Of a stretch of 44,340 bases of DNA, positions 21,324-28,133 are shown piece by piece (the first letter of the stretch is position 1; each line of letters opens with the position of its first letter). The position numbers and the translations under genes are program-made. Origin of the DNA: Candidatus Staskawiczbacteria bacterium (lineage in GTDB: Bacteria; Patescibacteriota; Minisyncoccia; Minisyncoccales; Staskawiczbacteraceae); NCBI GenBank assembly GCA_903923535.1, contig CAIXXY010000046.1, positions 1 through 44,340 of the forward strand, in the 5' to 3' direction. The notes below the pieces were generated by a model. That model saw only the letters and a list, made by a program, of their open reading frames with translations. It did no database searches and had not been told where the DNA came from.

Positions 21324-22601
21324 TTAATTAGAAATTCGTTTGATATCTGCTCCTAACTTTTGTAAGCGCTCTTCTATTTTTTCATATCCTCTGTCAATCT
21401 GAAAGATATTTTCAATAACTGTTTTCCCTTCTGCAGATAATGCTGCAATTACCAGACAAGCTCCAGCCCTTATATCCCAAGAATCAATAGCAGCTCCTGA
21501 AAGTTTTGTCGGGCCAAATACAAATGTTCTATGAGGATCTACCATTTCAATTTCAGCTCCCATTTTTTTTAATTCCTGAATATAATTGAACCTGTTTTCA
21601 TATAAAGGATCGTGCACCAAGCTTTTTCCTTCTGCCGAAATTAAAAGAGGAACTATTATCGGCAGCAAATCTGTAGGAAAACCGGGATATGGAAGCGCCT
21701 GCACTTTTATTGCCTTGAGTTTTGGAGAATGCGAAACTAAAACATAATCTTCACCTCTTTCAAAATTAACTCCCATCTCCTCTAATTTTGCCAAAAATAA
21801 ATCCAAATGCGATAAATCAACCCCTGTTACTTTAATCTTTCCAGGAATTAGTGCTCCAATAGCTATAAAAGTTCCTGCCTCTATCGGATCTGGAATTACG
21901 CTATGACCGCATCCATGTAAAATTTTTACGCCATCGATTTTAATTGTATGAGTACCGAGCCCTTCAATTTTTGCTCCCATTTTCAAAAGCATTTCCCCTA
22001 AATCCTGAACATGCGGTTCTGCTGCAGCTCCTTTTATAATAGTTTTCCCTTCTGCTAAAACAGCTGCCAATATTACAGCTTCTGTGGCCGTTACTGAAAA
22101 TTCCTCAAGCACAATTTCTTTTCCTTCTAATTTTTTACAGCTGACTTCATAAATATTATCGGGGTACCCTTTGGGTCGTTCAATTTTTGCACCCAATTTT
22201 TCCAATGCATTCAACTGCACAGAAATAGGCCTTAATCCTATCCTGTCTCCGCCAGGCGGAGGCATTTTAAAATTTTTAACTCGAGCCAAAAGAGCGCCGA
22301 AAAATAATACAGAAATTCTCGTTTTTGAAACTTTTTCAAAATCCATTTTTTCTGATTTAACAATCTGCGCTTTTATCTTAACCTTTCTTTCACTAATTTT
22401 TTCAACTTCAATTCCCATGCTTTTTAATATCTCTAAAATATTGGAGATATCCTCTATAAAAGGCAAGTTATCAATAATACATTCATCTTGTGTAAGCAAA
22501 GCAGCCACAAGCGCTGGGCCTGCTGCATTTTTTGAACCCCTAACCTCAATTTCTCCATTCAGCTCTTTTCCGCCTTGAATTATAAATTTATCTGATTTCA
22601 C
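21324..22601 (-). CDS. murA: UDP-N-acetylglucosamine 1-carboxyvinyltransferase, Asp-type active site
   Basis: First committed step of peptidoglycan synthesis (PEP to UDP-GlcNAc). 425 residues from GTG 22601. The inverse-barrel family start DKFIIQGGKELNGEIEVRGSKNAA-type (split here) has the catalytic Lys24. The position of the usual catalytic Cys115 (P-G-G-C-x-I-G-x-R-P) reads PPPGGDRIGLRP, with Asp119. Asp at this site is known in mycobacterial and chlamydial MurA and makes the enzyme insensitive to fosfomycin. GTG was chosen over ATG 22622 because residues MILLALL come from the leader repeat. Promoter at 22680-22708. Confidence 0.94.
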   Translation of the reverse strand: MKSDKFIIQGGKELNGEIEVRGSKNAAGPALVAALLTQDECIIDNLPFIEDISNILEILKSMGIEVEKISERKVKIKAQIVKSEKMDFEKVSKTRISVLFFGALLARVKNFKMPPPGGDRIGLRPISVQLNALEKLGAKIERPKGYPDNIYEVSCKKLEGKEIVLEEFSVTATEAVILAAVLAEGKTIIKGAAAEPHVQDLGEMLLKMGAKIEGLGTHTIKIDGVKILHGCGHSVIPDPIEAGTFIAIGALIPGKIKVTGVDLSHLDLFLAKLEEMGVNFERGEDYVLVSHSPKLKAIKVQALPYPGFPTDLLPIIVPLLISAEGKSLVHDPLYENRFNYIQELKKMGAEIEMVDPHRTFVFGPTKLSGAAIDSWDIRAGACLVIAALSAEGKTVIENIFQIDRGYEKIEERLQKLGADIKRISN

Positions 22602-22648
22602 GAGCAAAGCGAGTAAAATCATCCCGAGCTCTCAAAGAGCGAGGGAAT
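22592..22648 (-). repeat. two-hairpin 5' leader repeat of murA
   Basis: Minus strand GGTATTCCCTCGCTCT/AGAGCTCGGG hairpin, then GATGATTTTACTCGC ... GCTCGTGAAATCA with the GTG start inside the second hairpin. Confidence 0.8.
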
Positions 22649-22679
22649 ACCTTTACTGTTTATATAGTAATTATTCTTT

Positions 22680-22708
22680 ATCCTAATCCAAAAAAATAAT
22701 ATTGTCAA
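22680..22708 (-). promoter_or_regulatory. promoter of the murA operon
   Basis: Minus strand TTGACA (22703-22708), 17-base spacer, TAGGAT (22680-22685). Transcription start near 22673 leaves a leader of about 70 bases filled by the two-hairpin repeat. Confidence 0.8.
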
Positions 22709-22728
22709 AGCCTGAAAAAATGGCCTAA

Positions 22729-22921
22729 CCCCGTCACTATTTGACGCCCGCAGGCGGATTCCCCGTAGGGTTCTTTCATCGATGTTTTGAAACACACAGA
22801 TAATTGTGAGCGAAGCGACTCAGCTAGGTCGGGAAATTCTGCTTCGCAGAAATTTCTCGCGACCCTACGCTCAGTCTATCTTTGGGGCTATACATAAATT
22901 ATTGGTAAAATTAGTGAGGGG
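22729..22921. repeat. long inverted repeat, CCCCGTCAC family
   Basis: CCCCGTCACTA (22729-22739) and TTAGTGAGGGG (22911-22921) form the outer stem. Inside is a GGTCGGGAAATT ... AAATTTCTCGCGACC hairpin (22828-22864) and GC-rich repeat debris. Occupies most of the gap 22622-23042 together with the murA promoter and leader. Confidence 0.8.
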
Positions 22922-22961
22922 TTGTTTGGCTTTTATTATATTGTATTTAGTTGATACCAAA

Positions 22962-23000
22962 CAAAAAAAGAGCCCTTAATAGCTGTTAGACTACCAGGGC
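22962..23000 (-). terminator. Rho-independent terminator of the receiver-like gene
   Basis: Minus strand GCCCT/AGGGC hairpin with an inner TAG/CTA, followed by TCTTTTTTTG. Confidence 0.75.
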
Positions 23001-23042
23001 ACATGAGGCGGGGTGTGACATTATTTGTGTGTTGTGGTTGCA

Positions 23043-23414
23043 TTATTGCATCAAGCCGAGAATCTCGCATACCTTGCGAGACAGGTCTTGCTTCTCGCAC
23101 CAATGATTGCATCCTGCCTCCACAAGCTTCTGGCGAAACGACGGAATGCCAGAAATCGCAATCATCGGGCCCTTGAATTCAGCCCGAATTTTCTCGACCA
23201 AGGGCACCGTGTTCATCTCGTGTTCGTGCGCGCCATCCTTCGCGTCGGACATACAAGCATTCACGACGATGACGGCAAGATCCTCGTTTCTGTCGAACTC
23301 TCCTTCTGCCTGACCGATAGAGTAGGCGGGGATAATTTGTACCCTACCTCTGAGTAGATCTGCCCACATATCCTGTAGGAAGACATTATGCTCGATAATT
23401 AAAACTGTTTGCAT
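23043..23414 (-). CDS. stand-alone receiver-like domain lacking the phosphoacceptor Asp
   Basis: 123 residues from ATG 23414, chosen for the AGGAG five bases upstream. The fold follows CheY-type receivers: MQTVLIIEHNVFLQDMWADLL (the acidic pair is E-H), DLAVIVVNACMSDAKDG where the phosphoacceptor Asp is Asn (N57-like position), MIAISGI (Ser for the conserved Thr/Ser), and CEKQDL with the conserved Lys. So it probably cannot be phosphorylated in the usual way and may act as a constitutive or ligand-driven adaptor. It is a GC-rich single-gene cassette with its own promoter (23486-23514) and terminator, like the pyr cassette. Confidence 0.75.
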   Translation of the reverse strand: MQTVLIIEHNVFLQDMWADLLRGRVQIIPAYSIGQAEGEFDRNEDLAVIVVNACMSDAKDGAHEHEMNTVPLVEKIRAEFKGPMIAISGIPSFRQKLVEAGCNHWCEKQDLSRKVCEILGLMQ

Positions 23415-23485
23415 AGGCTCCTCTCTTTCTATAGCTACAACACAGTTACACACTATGGGTTTTCAAAGGGCGGAACAACATATAT

Positions 23486-23514
23486 AGAATAGCAACTGTG
23501 TTTTCTTTTGTCAA
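23486..23514 (-). promoter_or_regulatory. promoter of the receiver-like gene
   Basis: Minus strand TTGACA (23509-23514), 17-base spacer, TATTCT (23486-23491). The -35 starts at the end of the GGTGAAGAGT arm of 23511-23613. Confidence 0.8.
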
Positions 23515-23613
23515 CTCTTCACCAATTATTATATTTTCATTGTTTTTATTTTTCAGAGATAAAATCCTTTCTTGTGTTTAAAAAAATATACAATATGATT
23601 GGTGAAGAGTCAA
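23511..23613. repeat. long inverted repeat, ACTCTTCACC family
   Basis: GTCAACTCTTCACCAAT and ATTGGTGAAGAGTCAA around about 70 AT-rich bases, between divergent genes. Confidence 0.85.
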
Positions 23614-23650
23614 TCTTTAATTTTACAGGTTTTGTGATAGTATTGTAATA

Positions 23651-24769
23651 ATGACAAAAAGAACTCGGCTAATAATATTGCTTATTTGTGTGGCGGCTTT
23701 TCTTGCAATAGCCCCTGTTTTAGTGCTCTACTCTATGGGAAACAGGTTTGATTTTAAAAAAATGAAAATTACGGCAACCGGAGGCATTTATGTAAGGACA
23801 TTTCCGGCAGCTGAACAAATTACTATTGATTCTAAAATTTTGCAAAAACCCGGCATATTTTCAAATTCAATTTTTGTGCAAAGCTTGCTACCCAACGACC
23901 ATACTGTCTTAGTAGAAAAAAGCGGTTATTATGACTATTCAAAAACCATACCTGTCCTAGAAAAAGAGGTTACAAAATTAGAGAATGTCCTTTTGATTAA
24001 AAAAGATATACAATTTGAAATTATTACGGACAAAACCCAATCTCCTTTCACTAACCAGGAAAAATTTATTATAAAAAATAACAATTTATATTATTCTAAT
24101 ATTAAAGAAAACTCAGAATTGTCTGTTCTTGAAAAATCTACTCCGGTCATAAAAAAAATAGTTGCATTTTCATTGCAGAACAATAACATCATATGGATAA
24201 AAACAGACGGATTCCTTTACAAATCTGACTTGGAAAATTTATCTGCTGACCCTGTAAAAATTGCTTTAACTCCGATAAAAATAAATAAAACTAATTTTTA
24301 TAAAATAATAAATTATAACAAAGATATTTTCGTAAACGATAACGGTAATCTATTTATTTTAAATGCCAAAACAAATAACTTGGATAATTTTTATTCTCCA
24401 GTGGCTGACGAAAAAATTTCTCCGGATGGAAAAAATATAATTTATTATAATGGCAATAATATTTATATTTCTCTTCTATCTGATTTAACTATCCCCAAAA
24501 ACACCTTATATAAATCTTCTGAAAAAATTAACGATTGTTTATGGCTCAATAACAGTTATATTATTTTTACTGCCGGAAACAAAATTACAATTTCTGAAAT
24601 CGATTACCGAGGAAATATTAACTCTATAACTTTGCCTCAAACAATATCAATATCGCCAGACAAAACAATTGAAATTAAAAGCCCTAAAATATTTTTTAAC
24701 CAGCAGGAAGGCAAGCTTTATATTTTAACAAATAATATCTTATTGGTTTCAGAAAAAATCACTCCATAA
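23651..24769 (+). CDS. membrane-anchored PEGA-domain / beta-propeller protein
   Basis: 372 residues. An N-terminal signal anchor (residues 7-29, IILLICVAAFLAIAPVLVLYS) is followed by a PEGA domain (about 45-115: GGIYVRTFPAAEQITIDSKI ... LLPNDHTVLVEKSGYYDYSKTI), a carbohydrate- or surface-associated fold. Residues 130-372 repeat short beta-strand units (NNLYYSN, NNNIIWIKTDGFLYK, DGKNIIYYNGNNIYIS) consistent with a TolB/WD-like propeller. Common in Patescibacteria envelopes; function unknown. It is a single plus-strand gene ended by a perfect palindromic terminator. I could not place a convincing promoter. Confidence 0.8.
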   Translation: MTKRTRLIILLICVAAFLAIAPVLVLYSMGNRFDFKKMKITATGGIYVRTFPAAEQITIDSKILQKPGIFSNSIFVQSLLPNDHTVLVEKSGYYDYSKTIPVLEKEVTKLENVLLIKKDIQFEIITDKTQSPFTNQEKFIIKNNNLYYSNIKENSELSVLEKSTPVIKKIVAFSLQNNNIIWIKTDGFLYKSDLENLSADPVKIALTPIKINKTNFYKIINYNKDIFVNDNGNLFILNAKTNNLDNFYSPVADEKISPDGKNIIYYNGNNIYISLLSDLTIPKNTLYKSSEKINDCLWLNNSYIIFTAGNKITISEIDYRGNINSITLPQTISISPDKTIEIKSPKIFFNQQEGKLYILTNNILLVSEKITP

Positions 24770-24776
24770 TATTAAA

Positions 24777-24821
24777 CAAAAAAACATTCTCATATTCTGC
24801 AGAATATGAGAATGTTTTTTT
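24777..24821. terminator. bidirectional terminator, perfect 30-bp palindrome
   Basis: CATTCTCATATTCT-GC-AGAATATGAGAATG (24785-24814) with A-run before and T-run after, so it works for the converging genes on both strands. Confidence 0.93.
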
Positions 24822-24823
24822 GT

Positions 24824-25480
24824 TTATGAAATCTGATTTTTATAAGTGTCTCCTTCAACCGATTTGCAGGTGTCTTTAAATTGGCAATAACTGCACTGCC
24901 AATTGCGCGGATAGTCATCTAAACGCGCAGGCAATGAATCTTTTTCTATTTGGTCTTTTAGCGCATAAAACTTGTCTAAAAGAGATTTGCATAGCACCTC
25001 ATCATAATCCACAAAAAATTCTTTCATTGACTGCTGGTCTTTGTCTATGTAAAGCAGTATGCCCTTTTTGATATTAAAATAATGAAGGTAAAGCTGTATT
25101 TGGTAAACATTTTCTTCTTTAGGTGCCATTAAATTCCTGAAAATCATGCTGTTCATGCTTTTAATATCCAACACATAATTTTCATTTCCAACGCATAAGA
25201 TGGCGTCAGCCCTGCCGGAAATTATTTCCTGTGAAGGGATTGGAATTTCTGTGACAACGCCTATTTTCAACCGGTATAAAACATTGAAAATAGACCTGTG
25301 GATATTTTCTCCATGCTCGAATATGCGCATAATTCTGGCATCCATCGGGGCTTTGGGAGCATTTTTAAATTTAAAAAAAACAGCGCGAGGACATTTGCCT
25401 GCATCAGTGATATAGAATCTTGTCTGTTCCCTATTTTTCTGGTTATCTAAATAAAACTGGTCTATGAGTTCTTTTAACAT
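24824..25480 (-). CDS. Cas4/RecB-like PD-(D/E)XK nuclease with Fe-S cysteines
   Basis: 218 residues. Four-cysteine pattern of Fe-S nucleases: C30 (GKCPRAVFF), then C196, C199 and C205 (CSYCQFKDTC). Nuclease core: H61, D92 (GRADAIL), D105-x-K107 (VLDIKS), and Q127/Y131 (YQIQLYLHYF), the QhxxY motif. This matches Cas4 and the RecB-family nucleases related to it. There is no CRISPR array or other cas gene in the window, so an orphan repair or defence nuclease is more likely than adaptation. The start codon sits at the end of a two-hairpin leader repeat. Confidence 0.85.
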   Translation of the reverse strand: MLKELIDQFYLDNQKNREQTRFYITDAGKCPRAVFFKFKNAPKAPMDARIMRIFEHGENIHRSIFNVLYRLKIGVVTEIPIPSQEIISGRADAILCVGNENYVLDIKSMNSMIFRNLMAPKEENVYQIQLYLHYFNIKKGILLYIDKDQQSMKEFFVDYDEVLCKSLLDKFYALKDQIEKDSLPARLDDYPRNWQCSYCQFKDTCKSVEGDTYKNQIS

Positions 25481-25556
25481 GTGATTTTGCGAGCGAGGCG
25501 AGTAAAATCACTTCGCAATTTTAAGCCTGATATATTTTTATACATTATGGCTTAAA
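25478..25556 (-). repeat. two-hairpin 5' leader repeat of the Cas4-like gene
   Basis: Minus strand CTTCGCAATTTAAGCC/GGCTTAAAATTGCGAAG, then GTGATTTT/AAAATCAC over ACTCGCCTCGCTCGC, then ATG. The first loop contains ATGTATAA and ATATATCA, as in the rpsH leader. Confidence 0.9.
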
Positions 25557-25638
25557 TTGCGAAGATGCCTTTTTACCATATCATAAATTCTACCAATTTC
25601 AAAAAATATATGCAAGCCAGGTAGCGAAATTTGACTTT

Positions 25639-25689
25639 TGCCATAAGCCCCTAAACGCCTCAACGCGTTGAGGCGTTTAAATAATGGCA
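25639..25689. repeat. nested palindrome with 28-bp perfect core
   Basis: TAAACGCCTCAACG followed at once by its exact complement (25652-25679), flanked by TTGCCAT (25639) and ATGGCAA (25683-25689). Lies just beyond the terminator of the RNA gene 25692-25916. Confidence 0.9.
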
Positions 25690-25691
25690 AC

Positions 25692-25916
25692 AAAAAGCCC
25701 CGCAATGCGGGGCTTTTTGAAATCTTTAACGTTTTCCTTCGACAAAAGCTCAGGACCGTGCTAACGCTTCGCCCACTGAGGTGCTCTGCTTTCCCACCAC
25801 AGACGGAACGATAAGCCCTATTTACCACAGACTTTCGTCCGAAAACCAGGTACAAATAACCGAATATAGAACGATGCTCTATAAACCAGCAATCTATCAA
25901 GGAAGTTTTTAGCTTC
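25692..25916 (-). ncRNA. probable small RNA with strong promoter and terminator
   Basis: A near-consensus promoter (25923-25950) and a near-perfect terminator (AAAAAGCCCCGC/GCGGGGCTTTTT, 25692-25718) bound about 225 transcribed bases. Helices by eye: TATTT-TACC/GGTA-AATA around GGAC-GAAA-GTCT. The overlapping ORF (25538-25924, minus) runs on through the terminator and two palindromes and has no protein signature, so I do not call it coding. The 3' half includes the CCTTCGACAAAAGCTCAGG repeat and, in one frame, RAPQWAKR-stop, the exact C-terminus of this genome's S9. Cores of RNase P RNA, tmRNA and SRP RNA were not found. Confidence 0.6.
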
Positions 25917-25922
25917 AAGCTC

Positions 25923-25950
25923 ATTATACCGCCGTGGTTTACCCAGTCAA
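25923..25950 (-). promoter_or_regulatory. promoter of the 25.7 kb small RNA
   Basis: Minus strand TTGACT (25945-25950), 16-base spacer, TATAAT (25923-25928). Confidence 0.85.
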
Positions 25951-25956
25951 GGCCAA

Positions 25957-26463
25957 TTAGCCCATCTTCATAATTAACCTACACTCCATCAACCTCCACC
26001 ACACCGCTTCCTCGCTCACATTGTATACCCGGCTAAGGTCTTGTGCATTTTTAATTCCATTTTTAAAATCTTTTTTAAACATATCCTCTGGCATTAGCAA
26101 CTCTGCGGCAAACTGATTTGCCTCTGCTTCTTCCGGCTTTTTACTATCTAAATCAAAAACGGAATTTTCTGAAGTATGGCCTAAAAGTAAATGCCCTATT
26201 TCGTGTGCAACTGTAAATCTTTGTCGGTGCGAATGTTGGGATTGATTATATGCTATCGTGGCACAATCTCCTTGTGTTATTTGTATACCGTCCGTATTAT
26301 CACCAAATGCCCAGGGGTAAACAGACAAATCTCTTTCTTTTCTAATATGATCCACAACGTCCTTAATTAAGATAGGTGGGTTTTTTATACCAATAGATTT
26401 TAATAAATCTTTTGCCGTTTTTTTTGCAAAAATAACTCTCGGCTTATTGTTTTTTTCCTCCAT
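25957..26463 (-). CDS. ImmA/IrrE-family metallopeptidase
   Basis: 168 residues. Zinc protease of the COG2856 type, which cleaves or releases a partner XRE repressor. HEIGH at 87-91 supplies two zinc ligands and the catalytic Glu; the downstream EAEANQFAAELLMP gives the third ligand and the family helix. It overlaps the XRE gene upstream by 20 bases, the standard regulator-protease pairing of phages, ICEs and toxin-antitoxin modules. Followed immediately by the small RNA gene on the same strand. Confidence 0.93.
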   Translation of the reverse strand: MEEKNNKPRVIFAKKTAKDLLKSIGIKNPPILIKDVVDHIRKERDLSVYPWAFGDNTDGIQITQGDCATIAYNQSQHSHRQRFTVAHEIGHLLLGHTSENSVFDLDSKKPEEAEANQFAAELLMPEDMFKKDFKNGIKNAQDLSRVYNVSEEAVWWRLMECRLIMKMG

Positions 26464-26788
26464 TTTTTTTATTCTTCACAAAATCTATAAAATTAAGCAC
26501 TTGTTCCTCCTGCTTTTTTGATAAATTTTTATCAGCCCTTAAAGCAAAGCGTATATCAGCTTTTTCCTCTAAACCCAAAAAAAACTTTACATCTCTATGC
26601 AAAAAATCAGCGATTTTTTCCAAGTCCTCAACCTTAATTTTTCTGTCGCCAGATTCAATCAATGAAATAGCAGTGGCCGATTCAAAGCCAAGAAAATCTG
26701 CTAAATCTTTTTGAGATTTTTCAGCGGACTCTCTTGCCTCCTTTATTTTTTGGCCGATAAGTTTGTTTTTGTCTTCTATATTTTTCAT
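26444..26788 (-). CDS. XRE-family transcriptional regulator
   Basis: 114 residues. Helix-turn-helix at about 10-65: IGQKIKEARESAEKSQKDLADFL, SATAISLIESGDRKIKVEDLEKIADFL (split here). The C-terminal charged helix NLSKKQEEQVLNFIDFVKNKK probably dimerises or contacts ImmA. Likely autoregulated: TATCA-N3-TGAT(A) palindromes occur in its own promoter and in the divergent GIY-YIG promoter. Transcription start near 26790 makes its mRNA essentially leaderless. Confidence 0.93.
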   Translation of the reverse strand: MKNIEDKNKLIGQKIKEARESAEKSQKDLADFLGFESATAISLIESGDRKIKVEDLEKIADFLHRDVKFFLGLEEKADIRFALRADKNLSKKQEEQVLNFIDFVKNKKNGGKKQ

Positions 26789-26796
26789 ATTGTCAT

Positions 26797-26825
26797 TGTA
26801 TACCTATCAAAATGATTTGACAAGT
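26797..26825 (-). promoter_or_regulatory. XRE-ImmA promoter
   Basis: Minus strand TTGTCA (26820-26825), 17-base spacer, TACAAT (26797-26802). Start codon ATG at 26788 is about two bases past the expected transcription start. Confidence 0.75.
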
Positions 26826-26863
26826 GCATAACTGATTTGACAGCTATTTATCAAAATGATAAT
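26807..26863. promoter_or_regulatory. two probable XRE operators
   Basis: TATCAAAATGAT at 26807-26818 and TATCAAAATGATA at 26851-26863, palindromes of TATCA-AAA-TGATA form. The first lies inside the XRE promoter spacer, the second overlaps the -10 of the plus-strand GIY-YIG promoter, so one repressor would control both. Confidence 0.7.
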
Positions 26864-26867
26864 ATGG
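26839..26867 (+). promoter_or_regulatory. promoter of the GIY-YIG gene
   Basis: TTGACA (26839-26844), 17-base spacer, TAATAT (26862-26867); overlaps the second operator. Confidence 0.8.
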
Positions 26868-26949
26868 TAGTAGCAAAATGGAAATACGGCATAAAGGTCT
26901 ACGTTATAGAAGTTTTGCTCCGGCAAAATAAACTTTAAGGATTACTTAA

Positions 26950-27261
26950 ATGTTACAATCTTACAAAGGCCATTATCCTTACAACAAGGAAACAGTCAGC
27001 GGTTGGGATTCAAATGCAATAGGCGTTTACTATTGCGGCTATCCTAACGGCGGCGGTCTTGATGTTCTATATGTTGGCAGGGCAACAAATTACGGAGGGA
27101 TCAGAACCCGCTTGCTCCAACATTTAGCCGAGGACCAATGGAGAGATGTTAGTCATTTTGGTTATTGTGTCTGCACAACCTCAGAAGAAGCTGAAAATTT
27201 TGAAGCTTCCGAGATAAGGAGATTACAGCCAAGATACAACAAGCAAGGCAAATTCAATTAA
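26950..27261 (+). CDS. GIY-YIG domain protein
   Basis: 103 residues, a single GIY-YIG nuclease domain: GVYYCGY (GIY part, about residue 24), LYVGRAT (YIG part, about 40), then GIRTRLLQHL with the catalytic Arg, and EASEIRRLQPRYNKQGKFN, where the Glu and Asn positions fit the fold. Leader of about 75 bases with AAGGA nine bases before the ATG. Divergent from and apparently repressed by the XRE protein. Could be a defence or mobile-element nuclease; substrate unknown. Confidence 0.88.
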   Translation: MLQSYKGHYPYNKETVSGWDSNAIGVYYCGYPNGGGLDVLYVGRATNYGGIRTRLLQHLAEDQWRDVSHFGYCVCTTSEEAENFEASEIRRLQPRYNKQGKFN

Positions 27262-27283
27262 CACCTGAAATTTAGCTTTAACG

Positions 27284-27320
27284 AAAGAGGCAGATGGATT
27301 CTGCCTCTTTTTATTTTTTT
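27284..27320 (+). terminator. Rho-independent terminator of the GIY-YIG gene
   Basis: AAAGAGGCAG/CTGCCTCTTT hairpin followed by TTATTTTTTT. Confidence 0.9.
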
Positions 27321-28129
27321 TACCTCAGACTTTCAACAAAATCTTTTAAAAGTAATGCGCTTAACACAATCTCATTATTTTTTAGCTTAATAACCGTCTC
27401 GTACAAACTCAATTTTTTCTTCCCCAATTTAGCTTTTTCTGAAACAATCCAAACAACCCCATCAAATATTGCAATTTTGATTATATCTCTTTTTTTATCT
27501 TTAGCCTTAATAAACGAGACTCCTTCCCTGAAACTTTTATCTTGAGTGCCACCGTTGGTAGTTATTAGTTTAGTTTCGGCCAATATAAATTTGTCTCCCA
27601 CCTTCAAAACGGCGTCTAATCCTTTTTGCCCGCCATACCCCAATTCCTCCCTAGCGAAATTTACCAGTGCAGCATCCCCACCATCCAAAAACGCTACTCC
27701 ATCTATGCTCAAGAATTCACTTTTAGATAAAACAGGATATCCAATTTTATGAATCCACTTTCTAAACATCTGCCCCACCTGACGCGATGGAGATTTCTCT
27801 TTACTGGCTCCCATTATCAAATTTTCTAGCCCCATTCTGTATAATCTATTACTTATGCGCTTAACGGTTTTGGGATTTTTATTTATCGCTCCTTTATCCT
27901 TTCTTAAAAATCCGACATATGGATCATCTATTGGGAACCTATCAAGTTTCAATAGTTCATTTATTAACTCCTTAGCTCGTTTGCGATTAAATAAATCTTT
28001 AATTTTCTCTTGCTCTGCGGGATTAATAGTTCTCGCCAAGGTTAAATTAACTGGATATATGTCCGCCAATTTATCGAGATAACCACTAGAGTTGGCTAAA
28101 TTTATACTTTTTTCAACCCATTTATTCAT
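27320..28129 (-). CDS. type II restriction endonuclease
   Basis: 269 residues, second gene of a methyltransferase-nuclease operon (four bases after it). The PD-(D/E)XK core is visible: D172 in KGLDAVLKVGDK and E185-T-K187 in FILAETKLI, followed by TTNGGTQDKSFREG. The N-terminal helical half resembles recognition/dimer regions of type II enzymes, but I cannot name the family or recognition site. The assignment relies on the core and on the adjacent adenine methyltransferase. Confidence 0.8.
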   Translation of the reverse strand: MNKWVEKSINLANSSGYLDKLADIYPVNLTLARTINPAEQEKIKDLFNRKRAKELINELLKLDRFPIDDPYVGFLRKDKGAINKNPKTVKRISNRLYRMGLENLIMGASKEKSPSRQVGQMFRKWIHKIGYPVLSKSEFLSIDGVAFLDGGDAALVNFAREELGYGGQKGLDAVLKVGDKFILAETKLITTNGGTQDKSFREGVSFIKAKDKKRDIIKIAIFDGVVWIVSEKAKLGKKKLSLYETVIKLKNNEIVLSALLLKDFVESLR

Positions 28130-28133
28130 TTTT

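Noticed and set aside
24777-24821. Recombination or dif-like site at the perfect 30-bp palindrome
   Set aside because: Flanking A and T runs and position between converging genes explain it as a bidirectional terminator.
25538-25924. 128-residue minus-strand ORF
   Set aside because: It overlaps a promoter-defined small RNA, runs through a T-run terminator and a 28-bp palindrome, and has no recognisable protein feature.
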